A stretch of DNA of 64,000 nucleotides, from contig JALNXF010000002.1 of assembly GCA_023230505.1 (NCBI GenBank), positions 62,001-126,000 on the forward strand. Reading direction: 5' to 3'. Position numbers and translations under genes: made by a program. Under the pieces are notes generated by a model. The model did not search any database, was not told the DNA's origin, and saw only the letters and a list, made by a program, of their open reading frames with translations. The stretch comes from Candidatus Altimarinota bacterium. Lineage in GTDB: Bacteria; Patescibacteriota; Gracilibacteria; BD1-5; UBA2023. Of this stretch, positions 12,017 through 22,870 are shown in pieces; the stretch's first letter is position 1; each line of letters starts with the position of its first letter.

Positions 12017-13126
12017 TTATTTAACTTCCTTCATTTCTCAAAATACTATCATTCTGTTAAGTGTAGTTCAAACAGGCCAACAAGTCATAAGGCTTATTTC
12101 TTTTTTTCACTCATCTCTTTTTAGAACTTTTACGTCTCCAGGTCTTACAACTTTCTTTTCAGTAATTGTATAAATAAACTTTTTTTGGTTATAATAAACT
12201 ATTATTTCATCTCAAAAAGTAAGATTATCAAGTAAAGCAAAGACATCATTATAGTCTCATTTTGCCCAAGGATAATTAGAACTATGTCAAAATATAAATG
12301 CATTTCAAACTTTTCAAGGAGTACCCGTTCCTGGATATCTTAATATTCATTTTTCAAGTTCTTTCATAAATAAGTCTTGTAAATTCTCAAAATTTAATCA
12401 AGATTTATTGTTTACATCAACTAACGGTACATTTTTACCTAATTTTGGAATTATAATTCTATTTTCATAAGGAGTAACCTCAAGATCTAAAGATATTTTA
12501 TCATCAAAAGAAACTAATTTCTTTGGTGAAAAAAATGTATCCTTAACTTGACTTATATTTTCCTCATTCATTTTTTTCTTCAATTTTTCTTCCTTTTTTT
12601 GTAATTCATCTGAACTTAGTGAATCAGCATATACTTTAATTTTTGAATCATCGATAGCAGTTAAAATATCACGAGATGAATTTTTTAAATAATTTGGATT
12701 AATGTAATTGTAAGCCATTTTTGAATATGCACTATAATTTGAAATTCAAAGTAAAATAAAAAATACCACTACTGATACAAAAATATAATGACCCACAAAA
12801 CTTAATTTTTGTTTTATTCCTAATTTACCTACAAAAGATTTTAATCCACCCCTTCTTTCATTTAAATAAATATCATCAATACTTAAATTATTTTCTTCAA
12901 ATTCTTCAAAACTCAAAATTTGAGCCTCATTAATTATTCTCTCTGCAATTTCATTTGATTGAATTTCTTCTGTTTTATTTTCCTCAATAATTGTTTCTTC
13001 TACTACGGGAGTAGCTATGTTTAAATCATCATCTAAATGACTTAATATACTTAAAATATCATCTCCGTTTAAAAAAGAATTTACTTCCGAAGTCTCAGAA
13101 AAATTATTTGTTTCTAACTCACTCAT
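12017..13126 (-). CDS. Sortase family transpeptidase with acidic cytoplasmic N-terminus
   Basis: 369 residues. Residues 1-105 are acidic and presumably cytoplasmic. A membrane helix (HYIFVSVVVFFILLG) follows near 112-128. The C-terminal sortase barrel includes the catalytic His in FIFGHSSNYPW, the catalytic Cys in LMTCWPVGT, and the Arg in TLNRMIVFGE a few residues later. Sortases join LPxTG-type proteins to the envelope; the arrangement resembles class D/E enzymes. The long acidic N-terminal extension is unusual. UGA codes the Gly directly after the membrane segment, so a standard-code reading would split the gene there. A rho-independent hairpin of the neighbouring pilin-like gene lies upstream. 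Confidence 0.88.
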
Positions 13127-13220
13127 TTTGTATTTGTTTTATAAAATATTTGTATTTGTTTTATTTGTTATTCTTACAATATCATATTTTTTTAAATCAG
13201 TCAAAAAAATTGCAAAAATT

Positions 13221-13249
13221 AATAAAACCGCTTAAAAACGGTTTTATTA
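13221..13249. terminator. Terminator of the pilin-like surface protein gene
   Basis: AATAAAACCG, a CTTAAAAA loop, then CGGTTTTATT forms a 10-bp stem. It lies about 20 bases after the stop of the minus-strand pilin-like gene, with A/T tracts on both sides. Confidence 0.8.
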
Positions 13250-13267
13250 AATTTAATTTAAGGTTAT

Positions 13268-15034
13268 CTAGTTTTTAATACAACGAATAGAAGATCAATA
13301 TGAGCGAACATTTCATACTGAAGTATAAACAGCATTATTAATTAACATTAAATTAAAGCCACTGATTCCACTAGGAGAAGAAGACCAATATTGTCAAACT
13401 GAACCTTGACTTTCATATAGTCCAGTTTTCCATTGACGATAACCTGCAAGGGGTAATAGTAAAGTAGCCCTTACAGTTGCATATGTTGTTCAATTTTTAC
13501 AAATAGTTCAAGCTATAGAATTACAAGCATCTTGGAATTCTTTTACACTTGGTACATGCCATCAAATTGGACAAGGTCATTTTCTTTTAGTTTTATCTGT
13601 TTGTCAATCTATTGTAACTGAGTCAGTTGTAGATCATCACCAAATATCATTTATTTGTGGGTTTAACCAATCATATGGTAACAGTAATGTACCACTCCAT
13701 ATAAAGTCATAAATATCATTTCAATTTGGATTAGATGTAAGAAGAGTGGATTGTTGAGATATATCATTTGAGCTAAATCATTTATCTCTTCACCATTGAT
13801 AAATTTTTCAATTTACATCATCATATCATCATCTTAATGATGAAGGAGGCGTATTATATATTCAAGCATTTGTTCAATCAAAAGCTATCTTAGCTCAAAG
13901 ATTACAGGCTGACCAAATTTGTTCTGTTGCTGTTCATGTTCATATTTTTATATTATCTTTATCACAATCATCAGATGTGCCCGATATTCAATCTTCTCAT
14001 GGGAATTTAGAATATATATCACAATTAGTTCCAGTATATCAGCTTTTACAAGTGTAATAACAACTATTTGCAGAATTAGTTGATTGATAAGTTGTATCTT
14101 GAGTTAAATTTGTATTATTTGTTATATTGGCATTAGTTTGTACTAGTGTTCAAATACAAGAGTAGGCTGGTAATACACCCCCACTCTGTCCAACTACAGT
14201 TCCTCAACTAATTACAGTTTTCTCAATAGCAGATAAATTATATCACAAAGCTTTTAGAGCTCAAGAGTTTGATTGTATATCTGCGACTGTTTTTATTGCT
14301 GTTATATCTACTTTTGTAAGATTAGTTGTAGTTCAGGTTAATTGTTGTAGTATTGTATTTGCTACTAGATTTGTTCAAGTTGCGTTTTGTATAGAGTAAG
14401 GTAGATTAGTTGATTTATCAATTGAATAATATGTATTATTGTCTAGTAGATTATTTCATGAATTGTATATTAGAGAAGGAATATTTGAAAGATATGTATT
14501 AGTTCAATCAGAGTATTTTAGTAATCATTTGTAATTTCATGTTACTTTAGCTTGATAAGATTGTCAATCTGCATAAACCCTCGCCCCTAACCCCTCTCCC
14601 AGAGGTAGAGGGGAAATAAATGCAATTGAGTTTTCTAGAGTTGTGGCTATTTGGTATTGTTTGAGGTCAAGTGTAGTTCAGTAGATGTAGTAGTTATTAG
14701 AAAGTGGGTCTTTGGGTGTTTTAGATATTTTAGCAAGATTTGATACTTGATCTTGTATTTCTCATTTGTAGGCAACTACAGTTCAATTTATTACTCATTC
14801 CATTAGACTTATTCAATCTGGCTTTGGATAGTAACCAGATTTTACTTGATATAGCTCTATTCATTTTGATAGACTAGCAGTATCTGATATTCTAGTTCAA
14901 TCTCTAGCTTTAGATGAGAATCATCAGAAGCTCAAGAAGGCAATGGTTCAGAGGATTGCAAGGATTGAGATTACTACTATTAGTTCTACGAGGGTGAATC
15001 ATTTGTAGTTAAGTTTTTTGTTTAGTGGTTTCAT
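13268..15034 (-). CDS. Type IV pilin-like surface protein with C-terminal FISUMP-type domain
   Basis: 588 residues. The N-terminus MKPLNKKLNYKGFTLVELI is a class III prepilin signal; the cleavage-site Gly (-1) is a UGA codon and Glu+5 is present. The next ~20 residues are the hydrophobic pilin helix. The middle is Thr/Asn/Ser-rich. The C-terminal ~200 residues resemble the Fibrobacter succinogenes major paralogous domain: WSACNLGAK, PCPIWWHVPSVKEF, GQYWSSSPSG and the ending VRSYGSSIRCIKN. Such proteins are long pilin- or pseudopilin-anchored surface proteins, often adhesive. A short repeat related to 52481 and 58838 is inserted in frame (14575-14613), adding a PLPLGEGLGARVY peptide. It is preceded by a ~170-base AT-rich gap divergent from dnaJ. 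Confidence 0.88.
14575..14613 (-). repeat. REP-like palindromic element inside the pilin-like gene
   Basis: This GC-rich 39-nt segment contrasts sharply with the AT-rich gene around it. Read on the minus strand it has CCTCTGGGAGAGGGG followed by TTAGGGGCGAGGG. Related copies lie at 52481-52523 and 58838-58878, both between genes. Here it stays in frame and encodes the PLPLGEGLGARVY peptide. Similar CCCTCTCCC/GAGGGTTGGGG elements are scattered through many bacterial genomes. Confidence 0.75.
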
Positions 15035-15205
15035 GGAGATTTAAGTTAAAAAAATAAATAAGTTTTTTTGTTTTCTTAAAAAACTTGGTGGAAGTGTAGT
15101 ATATTTTTTGGAGGAAGTCAAGAAAATTATTTTAATTTATTGATTTTTAATTTTTTTTCGTAAAATAGTTTGGCATTTATTTAAAATAACGAAATTTATA
15201 AAAAA

Positions 15206-16312
15206 ATGGCAGATAATTATTATGATATACTTGGGGTTTCAAAGGATGCCACATGAGAAGAAATAAAAAAAGCATATCGCAAAAAAGCAATGGAATCTCA
15301 CCCAGATAGACATGGTTGAGATAAAGAAAAAGAGGCTCAATTCAAGAAAATTAATGAGGCTTATGGAGTTTTGAGTGACACTTGAAAAAAGGCTCATTAT
15401 GATAGATTTGGCTCTACAGAAGGAATGTGAGGATTTGGCGGTTGACAGGGAGGTTTTAATGTAGACTTTGATATTTGAGATATTTTTGAATCTTTTTTCG
15501 GGCAATGATTTTGAGGTAATACTGGGTGAAGAAAGAAGAAAAATGAAAACTGAGAAGATATAGAAATAAATGTAAAACTCGATTTCGGGGAATCTATATT
15601 ATGAGTTAAAAAAACTATAAATTTTGATAGAAAGGAAGTTTGTTCAGATTGCGCTTGAAGTTGAGCAAAAAAATGAACAACACCAAAAACATGTATTACT
15701 TGTCATTGAACTGGACAAGTAAGAAAGAGAGTTAATTCATTTTTTTGAGTTATTGAGCAAGCTTCTGCCTGTCCTACCTGTCATTGAAGCTGAGTTATTA
15801 TTGAGGAAAAATGTGGGAAATGCAATTGAAATAAGAGAATTGTAGAGAAAATTAAAAAAGAAATAGATGTGCCGGCTTGAATTGACAATGAAATGACGCT
15901 AAAAATCAAATGAGAATGAAATAAATGAACTAACGGAAGAAATTGAGATTTATATGTAATATTTAGTGTTCCAGATAGTTTTGATTGATTAGTGAGAGAA
16001 AATTCAAATTTATTTTATGACTTAATCCTAGATCCAGTTGAGGCTGTACTTTGAATAAAAAAGAAAGTAAAATTACCTCTATTATGAGAAAGAACCATTG
16101 AAATAAAGATCTGAATTCAAGATTGAGAAATTATAAAATTTAAATGAGATTGAGTAAAAGATGTCTGAAGAGATATAAAATGAGATTTATTTATAAAAGT
16201 AAAAATAAAAATTCCAACAAATCCTACAAAAAAAGAAAAGGAATTATACGAACAAATAGCAGAAATTAAGTGAATTGAAACAAACAAGTGAATTTTTTGA
16301 AAAATATTTTAA
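15206..16312 (+). CDS. dnaJ: Chaperone DnaJ
   Basis: 368 residues in the canonical order. The J domain (1-70) has the HPD motif in SHPDRHGG. A Gly/Phe-rich region with many UGA codons follows. The zinc-binding domain has four repeats: CSDCAGSG, CITCHGTG, CPTCHGSG and CGKCNGNK (the last atypical). The C-terminal substrate-binding domain contains DLYVIFSVPDSFDG. DnaJ stimulates DnaK ATPase and delivers unfolded clients. A small zinc-ribbon gene follows after 12 bases. Confidence 0.97.
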
Positions 16313-16324
16313 TAACACGCAAAT

Positions 16325-16552
16325 ATGACAACATATGATGAACTTATAAATGTTCCGACATTTTGAAAAAAGAAAGAGAATTTTAATCCAGAAAGATGAG
16401 ATATAAAGTTTTTTTGTCGTGACTGTAGAAAAATTGTAGAGACAAAAAGATTAGATCCAAATAAATATATATATGAATGTCAAATTTGTAAATGAAGAAA
16501 TATCTCTATTTGAACGCAAGAATGACTTGTTGATTTTTATGAAATTAAGTAA
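16325..16552 (+). CDS. Small zinc-ribbon protein
   Basis: 75 residues. Two cysteine pairs are visible: FFCRDCRKIVE and YECQICKGRN, spaced as a single zinc ribbon near residues 28-55. It lies 12 bases after dnaJ and before recA on the same strand, so co-transcription with dnaJ is likely. Three UGA glycines are present. It resembles other small zinc-ribbon proteins of Patescibacteria; function unknown. Confidence 0.75.
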
Positions 16553-16625
16553 TTTTTAAAAAAGATTTGCAATTTATATACTTCTTTATATACTTCGTGT
16601 ATATTTAATTTTTAATTATATATTT

Positions 16626-17609
16626 ATGACAGATAATAAAAAGGATGCTCTAAATCAAGCACTATCTATGATAGAAAAGCAATTTTGAGCTGGTTCTATA
16701 ATGAAACTTGGAGATAAACAAGTTCAAAAAGTTGAAACTACATCATCTTGAAGTATAGCTTTAGATGATGCACTTGGTGGAGGATATGCAAAATGAAGAA
16801 TTATTGAAATATATTGACCAGAATCATCTGGTAAAACAACCCTTACTCTTCATGCTATAGCTGAAATGCAAAAAATAGGTTGAACGGCAGCTTTTATAGA
16901 TGCAGAGCACGCTCTTGATCCTGAATATGCTCGTAAAATTTGAGTTAACACTGATGATTTAATAGTTTCACAACCAGATTATTGAGAACAAGCCCTAGAA
17001 ATTGTAGATGCTCTTGTAAGAAGTTGAGCTGTTGATTTAATTATAGTAGATTCAGTTGCAGCTCTTGTGCCAAAAGCTGAAATAGAATGATCTATGTGAG
17101 ATTCTCATATGTGACTTCAGGCTCGTCTTATGAGTCAGGCTCTTCGTAAAATCACTTGAGTAATATCAAAATCTCATACAACAGTAATTTTTATTAATCA
17201 AATAAGAATGAAAATTTGAGTTATGTTTGGTAATCCTGAGACTACAACAGGTTGAAATGCACTAAAATTCTATGCATCTCAAAGACTTGATATTAGAAAA
17301 AAAGAGAAAATTGAAAGTACAACTCTTGATTGAAAAGAAGCAACTGGAAATAGGGTAAAAGTAAAAGTTGTTAAAAATAAAATAGCACCTCCTTTTAAAG
17401 ATGCAGAAATAGATATTCTTTTTGCTGAAGGTATTTCAAAAGTATGAGAAATCATAGATATTTGAGCTGCAAAAGATATTATTAAAAAATCATGAGCATT
17501 TTTCTCTTATTGAGAAATTAAACTAGGTCAATGAAGAGAAAATGCAAAACAATTTTTGAGAGACAATCCAAAAGTGGCTTCTGAAATAGAAAAAAAGATT
17601 AGAAAATAA
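16626..17609 (+). CDS. recA: Recombinase RecA
   Basis: 327 residues, close to the usual length but with a short C-terminal tail. The Walker A motif [13 protein letters not shown] lies near residue 60. Other signatures are [15 protein letters not shown], Walker [15 protein letters not shown] and [14 protein letters not shown]. RecA catalyses strand exchange and activates the SOS response where present. Core glycines (for example in GSIMKLG and GPESSG) are UGA. A promoter-like region precedes it from ~16560. Confidence 0.98.
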
Positions 17610-17687
17610 AAAACTTTCATATTTTTGACAATTTTTAAAATATACGATATAGTATAACCATATTCTAAAAATTAAACAAAAATAAAT

Positions 17688-18953
17688 ATGGTTAAGTTAG
17701 ATCTAGGAGCACTACAAAAAATGAATAATACTCCTATTATAGATAAAGAGTCTGAGTCTACAACTAATACAGTTATAGAAAATACTTCTCCAAAAGAAGA
17801 GAATATTGAAACTCCTTCTAAACCAAAAATTAGTTTATCAAAACTTATGTGAATATCTGAGACTACAGAAACAAGTCCTGTAGCGGAACCAGAAAAAATA
17901 CCAGAAATTAAATTAGAAGAGAATGTTATAGCTCAAGAAATCATCAATACAACTCCTAGTGTAAAAGAAATATTACTTCCAAAAATTGAAGAAGCTACAA
18001 TTATTTTAACTGAAAAACAAGAAGAAGCTATAATGGAAGAGGAAATTTCCGAGGAAATTGAAGAAGAAAAAAATAACTCAGAATCTCTTTTTATTCAACA
18101 TGAAAAAGAGGAAAAAGAAGATGAAATAGTAAATTCAACATGAAAAGAATTTTTTCCAAATTTTGATATTGGTAAAGAATTTAATCTTTTTGATGATGAA
18201 GATGAAAATAAGGCCAGCAGCTCTATTACTAATTCAATTGAATCTGAAAATACTAGTCCAGAAATAATTGATTCAACTGAGGAAATAATAAATATTTCAC
18301 CAGTTGAAGAAATAATAACCGACACTAAAGATATTATTGAAACTCCAGAGGAAAAGATAAATGAAAATAATGTGATATCATTACAAGAAGAAAATATTCC
18401 AACTGCAGATGAAAATCTAATAAAAGCAGAGGATGAGGAGATTATTGATTTAAATAATTCTGCCTTAACATGAACAGAAAATTCTTTAAAACAAGAAGTT
18501 TTGGAAAATGAACCATTACCAGGTAGTGCGGAATATGTAAATAAAGTAAAAACAGATTTATCTGCAAAAAGATTAATGTGATGAATAAAATCTATAAAGA
18601 AAAGGGTAATTTTTTCTACCTTATGAGCTTTAATAGTTTGAGTTTGAGTATTTTCGATATTTAATATCTCAGATTTTTGAAAAGTTAATATTGCTGAAAA
18701 TAATTGAAACAATATTGATAATCAAGTAATTTCAACAAGCTCTTGAACAAACAATAATTATGTTGAATGAGTTGATTATTTTATATCTACTAATAGAAGA
18801 GCAAATCCAAAAGCCAAAAAGGCAGAACCGACAAATTCTTGAAATACAGATGAAATATTATCATGAGCTACTACAGAAAACTGAACAATATGGGAAAATA
18901 CAAATACTTGAATTATAGAAAATACCTGAACTGTAATTCCAGAAACAAAATAA
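17688..18953 (+). CDS. Acidic single-pass membrane protein, unknown
   Basis: 421 residues. About 290 residues of very acidic, Glu/Ser/Thr/Ile-rich, probably disordered sequence come first. A short basic patch precedes one membrane helix (STLGALIVGVGVFSIF, near 305-320). The outer tail is Asn/Thr/Gly-rich. No catalytic motif is visible. The AT-rich gap after recA holds a TTGACA near 17625 and a TATAGT-like -10, so it probably has its own promoter. It ends at a hairpin. The composition suggests a cell-envelope or scaffold protein; that is inference. Confidence 0.65.
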
Positions 18954-18961
18954 AAAATCTT

Positions 18962-18998
18962 AAAAAATTCCCCTCAAAACATGAGGAGAATTTTTTTT
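18962..18998. terminator. Bidirectional terminator between convergent genes
   Basis: AAAAAATTCCCCTC pairs with GAGGAGAATTTTTTTT across a short AAAACAT loop. It lies directly after the stop of the plus-strand gene and beside the stop of the minus-strand gene, with suitable A and T tracts. Confidence 0.85.
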
Positions 18999-20643
18999 AC
19001 TTCTCAATTATAAAATCAATACTGTCTGGATTACTTGAAACACGAGTCAGCCAAAATGGTGAAAATTCTATTTTTACATTTGCAATATTCGTATCATTTA
19101 AAAGAATGGAAGTTGCTTCTTTTTGGGTAGATCAGGCTATTAGGTTTTTTAGTTTTTTTGTAAGATTACTTGTAGAATCTTCAAAATTGTACGAGATAGT
19201 AGAATCTAGTTCTGTTGTTGCCTTCATTTGAAATCAAGAATTTTCATTTTTAGATAAAATATTTGTTATTTTTACAGAATCTTCATTTACATTCATTAAT
19301 CTCTCAGTGCCGAGTAAAATATTTTCATTTAAAATGTTTTTAAGATAACCGACAAGTCATCTCTTATCATAGATAAAAGTCCTAGCTACTACAGTTCATT
19401 TTAAAGTAATTTCCTCTGCTTTATCTCAAATTTTAATTTCATTTATAGGTTTTATTTCAGACAATTCATATTTAATGATATCATTTATTGGCAAAATTTG
19501 ATAATCCTCATTGTTTTGAATATTAGTCGTTTTTATTTTTTGTTTTAGAGTTTCTAGAACTTTTGTTTTTAATTTTTCACTTAAAATATTTGTGAATTTT
19601 TCTAGTTCTTCTTTTGTTAGAATATGGATTTTTGGGTCAAGTCAACCAGTAAAATCAATTGTTGTTTTTGCGTAAATCTTATCTCTATTAAATTTTAAAC
19701 CAGGAATAGTAAGAATTAAATCCTTAGAAATATTTCATTTTTTTCAAATTATATTTCCAGCTAAATCATAAGGATCTGTTATAACATTTATAACAGTGTT
19801 TCATGCTGTTGTTATTCAAGATAAGGTTTTTGCAGGTGGAACTTTTGCCCACTCTGAACTTCTAAAAACTAGCCCGCTATCTGTTACAAATCTTGTATTT
19901 GGTTTAAAAATTTGTTCTTGATATAATTCATTTAAAATTTCAATGCTTCAATAAGCATTTTTTGTACTTTTTTTATCAATTGTAGAAATATTAAAAGTGT
20001 AATCTAGGCTATCCTCTGCCGTAATGCTTCTTGTTTGAATTATATTTTTAGCATCTAGCAATCCAGAATCATCTTGTGTAGAATAAATAATATTTCTTGA
20101 AACAGTCTTAACTCAAAGTTCTGGACTAATATAAACATAAGTTTTTGAAACTGCAAAATAAAAAATAAATGATAAAAGCGATAATGAAATAACTAAACCA
20201 AAGATTAGAAGAAAAAAATTAGAATCTTCAATCATTTTTTTATTTTTATAAGTCTTAACTCTTTTTCTAAAAAAGAAGAAAAATTTTTCAGTAATTTTTT
20301 TTATCTCATATATAAGATATTCGAAAAATGTGAAATTATATCTTAAAATATGGGTTTTGGCGAAATTTTCTTCAAATTCAATATCATCACTTTTGTAGAA
20401 AAATTTAATTCATAATTTCTCTCAGAGAGTTTTTAATTCCTTATCTGACGTAATTATATGTAGCTTTTTTGAGCTAAATCTATAAGTTAACAATTTTAAA
20501 TTAAAATAATTTTTTAACACAAAATTATCCTCAACTTCAAGATAAATTAAGTTACTATCCTTAGCTTCTTTTTCTATTTTTGAAACTATATCAAGTATTG
20601 TATCTGTATTTTTTATTACTATTTTTTTCTCTTTATTATTCAT
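18997..20643 (-). CDS. Membrane-anchored protein resembling baseplate J-like proteins of Patescibacteria
   Basis: 548 residues. A ~150-residue N-terminal domain is followed by one membrane helix (FFLLIFGLVISLSLLSFIF), then a long extracytoplasmic region with repeated beta-rich units. Segments such as VPPAKTLSG, DLAGNIIGKKGN and LTIPGLKFNRDKIYAKTT recall proteins annotated 'baseplate J-like' in candidate phyla. The C-terminus KIEFSPFWLTRVSSNPDSI is also typical of them. It overlaps the preceding actin-fold gene by 8 bases, so the two are translationally coupled. No other phage genes are nearby, so I treat it as a cellular envelope or pilus-assembly protein. Family call by memory of pattern only. 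Confidence 0.6.
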
Positions 20644-21838
20644 ATTTATATAAAATATATCTTAAAATACGCGCTATCGGGTCTTTTTTTGCACCAAGCA
20701 TTTCCTTTCAAACTTTTACGATAGAAGCCAAAATTATATCACTGTTATTATTTAGTTCTTCTAAATTTTTATCTTCAATATATTTGTCTTTTACAAGTAT
20801 ATTTTTTCAAAAATTCTTCTGAGTAAAGTATTCTTTCATTTTTTCTTTAAGAATTTCACTCACTGCACCTCATGATACAAAAATATTTTTTATAAAAAGT
20901 TTCTTCTCAATATCTTGACTAGCAACAGATATTGCATCAAAAATTAAATCAAAAAATGATGAGAAAATTTCTTTATATTTAGAATAATTAGCATCTGTTT
21001 CTTTAATAATATTTTCAATATCAAAATAATTTAAACTCAAATTTTTCTTAAATTCCTCTTCTAAAACCTCAATTCAAAAATTTATAACATTAAATCCAAG
21101 AATTTCTGAATTATTTTCTAGAACTATTGTTGTCTTTGAATAGCCAAAATCTACAAAAAGATTATAATCAAAAGCAAATGGTGTATCCTCAATAAGTTTT
21201 GGAATAGTTATGCCAATAGGAATTATTGAAATTAAATTCTTACCTAATCAATTTATAATTTTTTTAATTATGTTAAATTTTCCTGTTGGAGCAAAAATAT
21301 TTATTAAATTTAATTTAACGTTTTTTCCAGTAAATCAAATCGGATTAGAAATCCTTTGTCCATCAATATAAATAGAGATTATTGAAGTTGTAATTAATTT
21401 CATTTCAGTAGAAATTATTCCAAGGCGAGCTTCAATTTTAGTTTTAATTTTGTCCAGTGATTTATATTCAACTGTCTTTATGATTTCATCTATTTCTTCC
21501 ATTGTAATTGGCTTCTCTTTTGATTGTCTCACATAATTTGTAGAAATGTTATCATATAATTCCTGAGAAGAACTAAATCCAACAATTATGTCTTTTGGAA
21601 TTTTTTCTATATTTTGACAAGCTTTAATTATAGCCTTTTCTATTGATTTTGCAGAGGAATTTAAGTCAGCAATTTCTCAAAATATAAAATCTTTTTTATT
21701 TTGTCTTAGGCTTGATTTAGCGAGTATTTTTATTTCTCAGCTCTCGATTTTACAAATAGCCACTTTTATCTTAGAAGAACCAATATCAAGCGCTATAAAA
21801 TTATCGTATTCTAAAACATTACTTATTTTAAATGACAT
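20636..21838 (-). CDS. FtsA/PilM-like actin-fold ATPase
   Basis: 400 residues. Phosphate-1 motif is FIALDIGSSKIKVAIC at the N-terminus. An SHS2-like insert follows (TMEEIDEIIKTVEYKS), characteristic of FtsA and PilM. Phosphate-2 is NLFVDFGYSKTTIVL, and the adenosine motif is IFVSGGAVSEIL. PilM links type IV pilus inner-membrane proteins to the cytoplasm; FtsA tethers FtsZ. Coupling to the membrane-anchored gene downstream, in the manner of PilM-PilN, favours the pilus role, and a prepilin-like gene lies nearby. The C-terminal membrane-binding amphipathic helix of FtsA is not obvious. Confidence 0.75.
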
Positions 21839-21919
21839 TTTCTAAAAAGTAAATTATTAATCTTTCTGGCATTATAATAAAGAAACAAAAAATACAATTT
21901 TAATTTTAATTATTATCTC

Positions 21920-21950
21920 TTGACAAAACTTCATTTATTCTTATTTTACA
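21920..21950 (+). promoter_or_regulatory. Putative sigma-70 promoter of cassette A
   Basis: TTGACA at 21920-21925 is followed by a TATTTT-like -10 around 21942-21947 (16-bp spacer). A Shine-Dalgarno GAGGAGGGG precedes the ATG at 22009. Confidence 0.5.
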
Positions 21951-22008
21951 TTTACTAAAACAAAAACCAAGACAAAAATAAAAAACTACTTGAGGAGGGG
22001 AAATTATT

Positions 22009-22500
22009 ATGAACGAGGTAGAAATCGGGGTAAAAAACGATCAAAACTCATCTTCTTCAATCATCAATTTCCTCAGACAAAATGAGAAATTGATGACAAG
22101 AGCTATGGTTGTCATCCTGACAACATTATTGGTCTGGATAGTTCGGGCTGGATTACATCAGCCATTTGGCTACAACACCGGATTGGCAATCTTGATAACG
22201 CTGTTGCTTGGAGCTATTTTCGGCTCGACAATTATCGGCACTACCACTAACAAAGTGGTTGCTGGTATGCTCGGTGGTGGTATATCCGCACTCGTCGCAC
22301 TGTCAGTGTTTTTTCTGCTTGTGTCTACAAACATCGTTTTTTTCGATATCGAGAACATAGTATTGCTTTTCGGTATCGGAGTATGGGGAGTTCTCATGTT
22401 CATAAATGATGGGTTGTACAGGAATTACGAGAGCTACTACATTCCGTTTCTTCTGTTTATCTCCATTCCATCATTATGGATAATCTTTTTCTTGAGGTAA
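22009..22500 (+). CDS. Four-helix membrane protein of cassette A, standard-code composition
   Basis: 163 residues with about four membrane helices: MVVILTTLLVWIV, a Gly-rich LAILITLLLGAIFGS, ALVALSVFFLLV, and the paired C-terminal segments. I do not recognise the family. All glycines are GGN and there is no internal TGA, unlike neighbours. Arginine CGG appears. The start is fixed by an excellent Shine-Dalgarno (GAGGAGGGG, 8 bases before ATG). It ends with TAA. The gene after 22871 has a comparable N-terminal helix pair and the same terminator, so the two may be distant paralogues. Likely acquired from a standard-code bacterium. Confidence 0.75.
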   Translation: MNEVEIGVKNDQNSSSSIINFLRQNEKLMTRAMVVILTTLLVWIVRAGLHQPFGYNTGLAILITLLLGAIFGSTIIGTTTNKVVAGMLGGGISALVALSVFFLLVSTNIVFFDIENIVLLFGIGVWGVLMFINDGLYRNYESYYIPFLLFISIPSLWIIFFLR

Positions 22501-22508
22501 AAAAACCG

Positions 22509-22679
22509 ATGAGACCAAGAAAAGGTAGTGGCGCAGAACGATTGGGTATCAAGTTCACTGGTAATCCAGATGCACGAGAACACTGTGATCGACCGGTCGA
22601 TGATTGTGAAACTGGAATTCCACGCTCTATACTGGAAAATCCTGGAAAATACATAATCGGATCTCTTTCTGGCGATTAA
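22509..22679 (+). CDS. Small basic/acidic protein of cassette A
   Basis: 56 residues starting MRPRKGSGAERLGIKF, with two Cys and no membrane segment. GAGGTAA (overlapping the previous stop) lies 9 bases before the ATG at 22509, so I prefer this start to the in-frame ATG at 22476, which would overlap the upstream gene by 25 bases. No internal TGA; glycines are GGN. It ends with TAA just before the cassette terminator. No family recognised; it may simply be a short coupled protein. Confidence 0.55.
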   Translation: MRPRKGSGAERLGIKFTGNPDAREHCDRPVDDCETGIPRSILENPGKYIIGSLSGD

Positions 22680-22721
22680 GAACTTGAGAAAAGTTTCTTT
22701 CTCGCAAGATAAAAATTTAGG

Positions 22722-22751
22722 AAATCCCTCGTAGTCGCGAGGGATTTTAGT
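22722..22751 (+). terminator. Terminator 1 of cassette A
   Basis: AAATCCCTCG pairs with CGAGGGATTT, followed by TAGTTT. A nearly identical hairpin, with shared upstream sequence, lies at 23671-23699. Confidence 0.85.
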
Positions 22752-22770
22752 TTGTATGAAAAACTTTTTC

Positions 22771-22798
22771 TTGACAAAATCACATTATCCATTATATT
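22771..22798 (+). promoter_or_regulatory. Sigma-70 promoter of second cassette A gene
   Basis: TTGACA at 22771-22776, 16-bp spacer, TATATT at 22793-22798. A Shine-Dalgarno GGAGG at ~22859 precedes the next ATG. Confidence 0.7.
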
Positions 22799-22870
22799 TC
22801 AATTACTGGAAATAATTTCAGAAAATAAAAAGAAATACAAATATAAAAAACTTCTACTGGAGGTACAACA

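Noticed and set aside
18997..20643. Prophage baseplate gene
   Set aside because: Only a resemblance to baseplate J-like proteins; membrane-anchored, coupled to a PilM/FtsA-like gene and without any other phage genes.
22476..22508. Upstream ATG for the small cassette A protein
   Set aside because: It overlaps the preceding gene by 25 bases and lacks a ribosome-binding site; ATG 22509 has GAGGTAA upstream.
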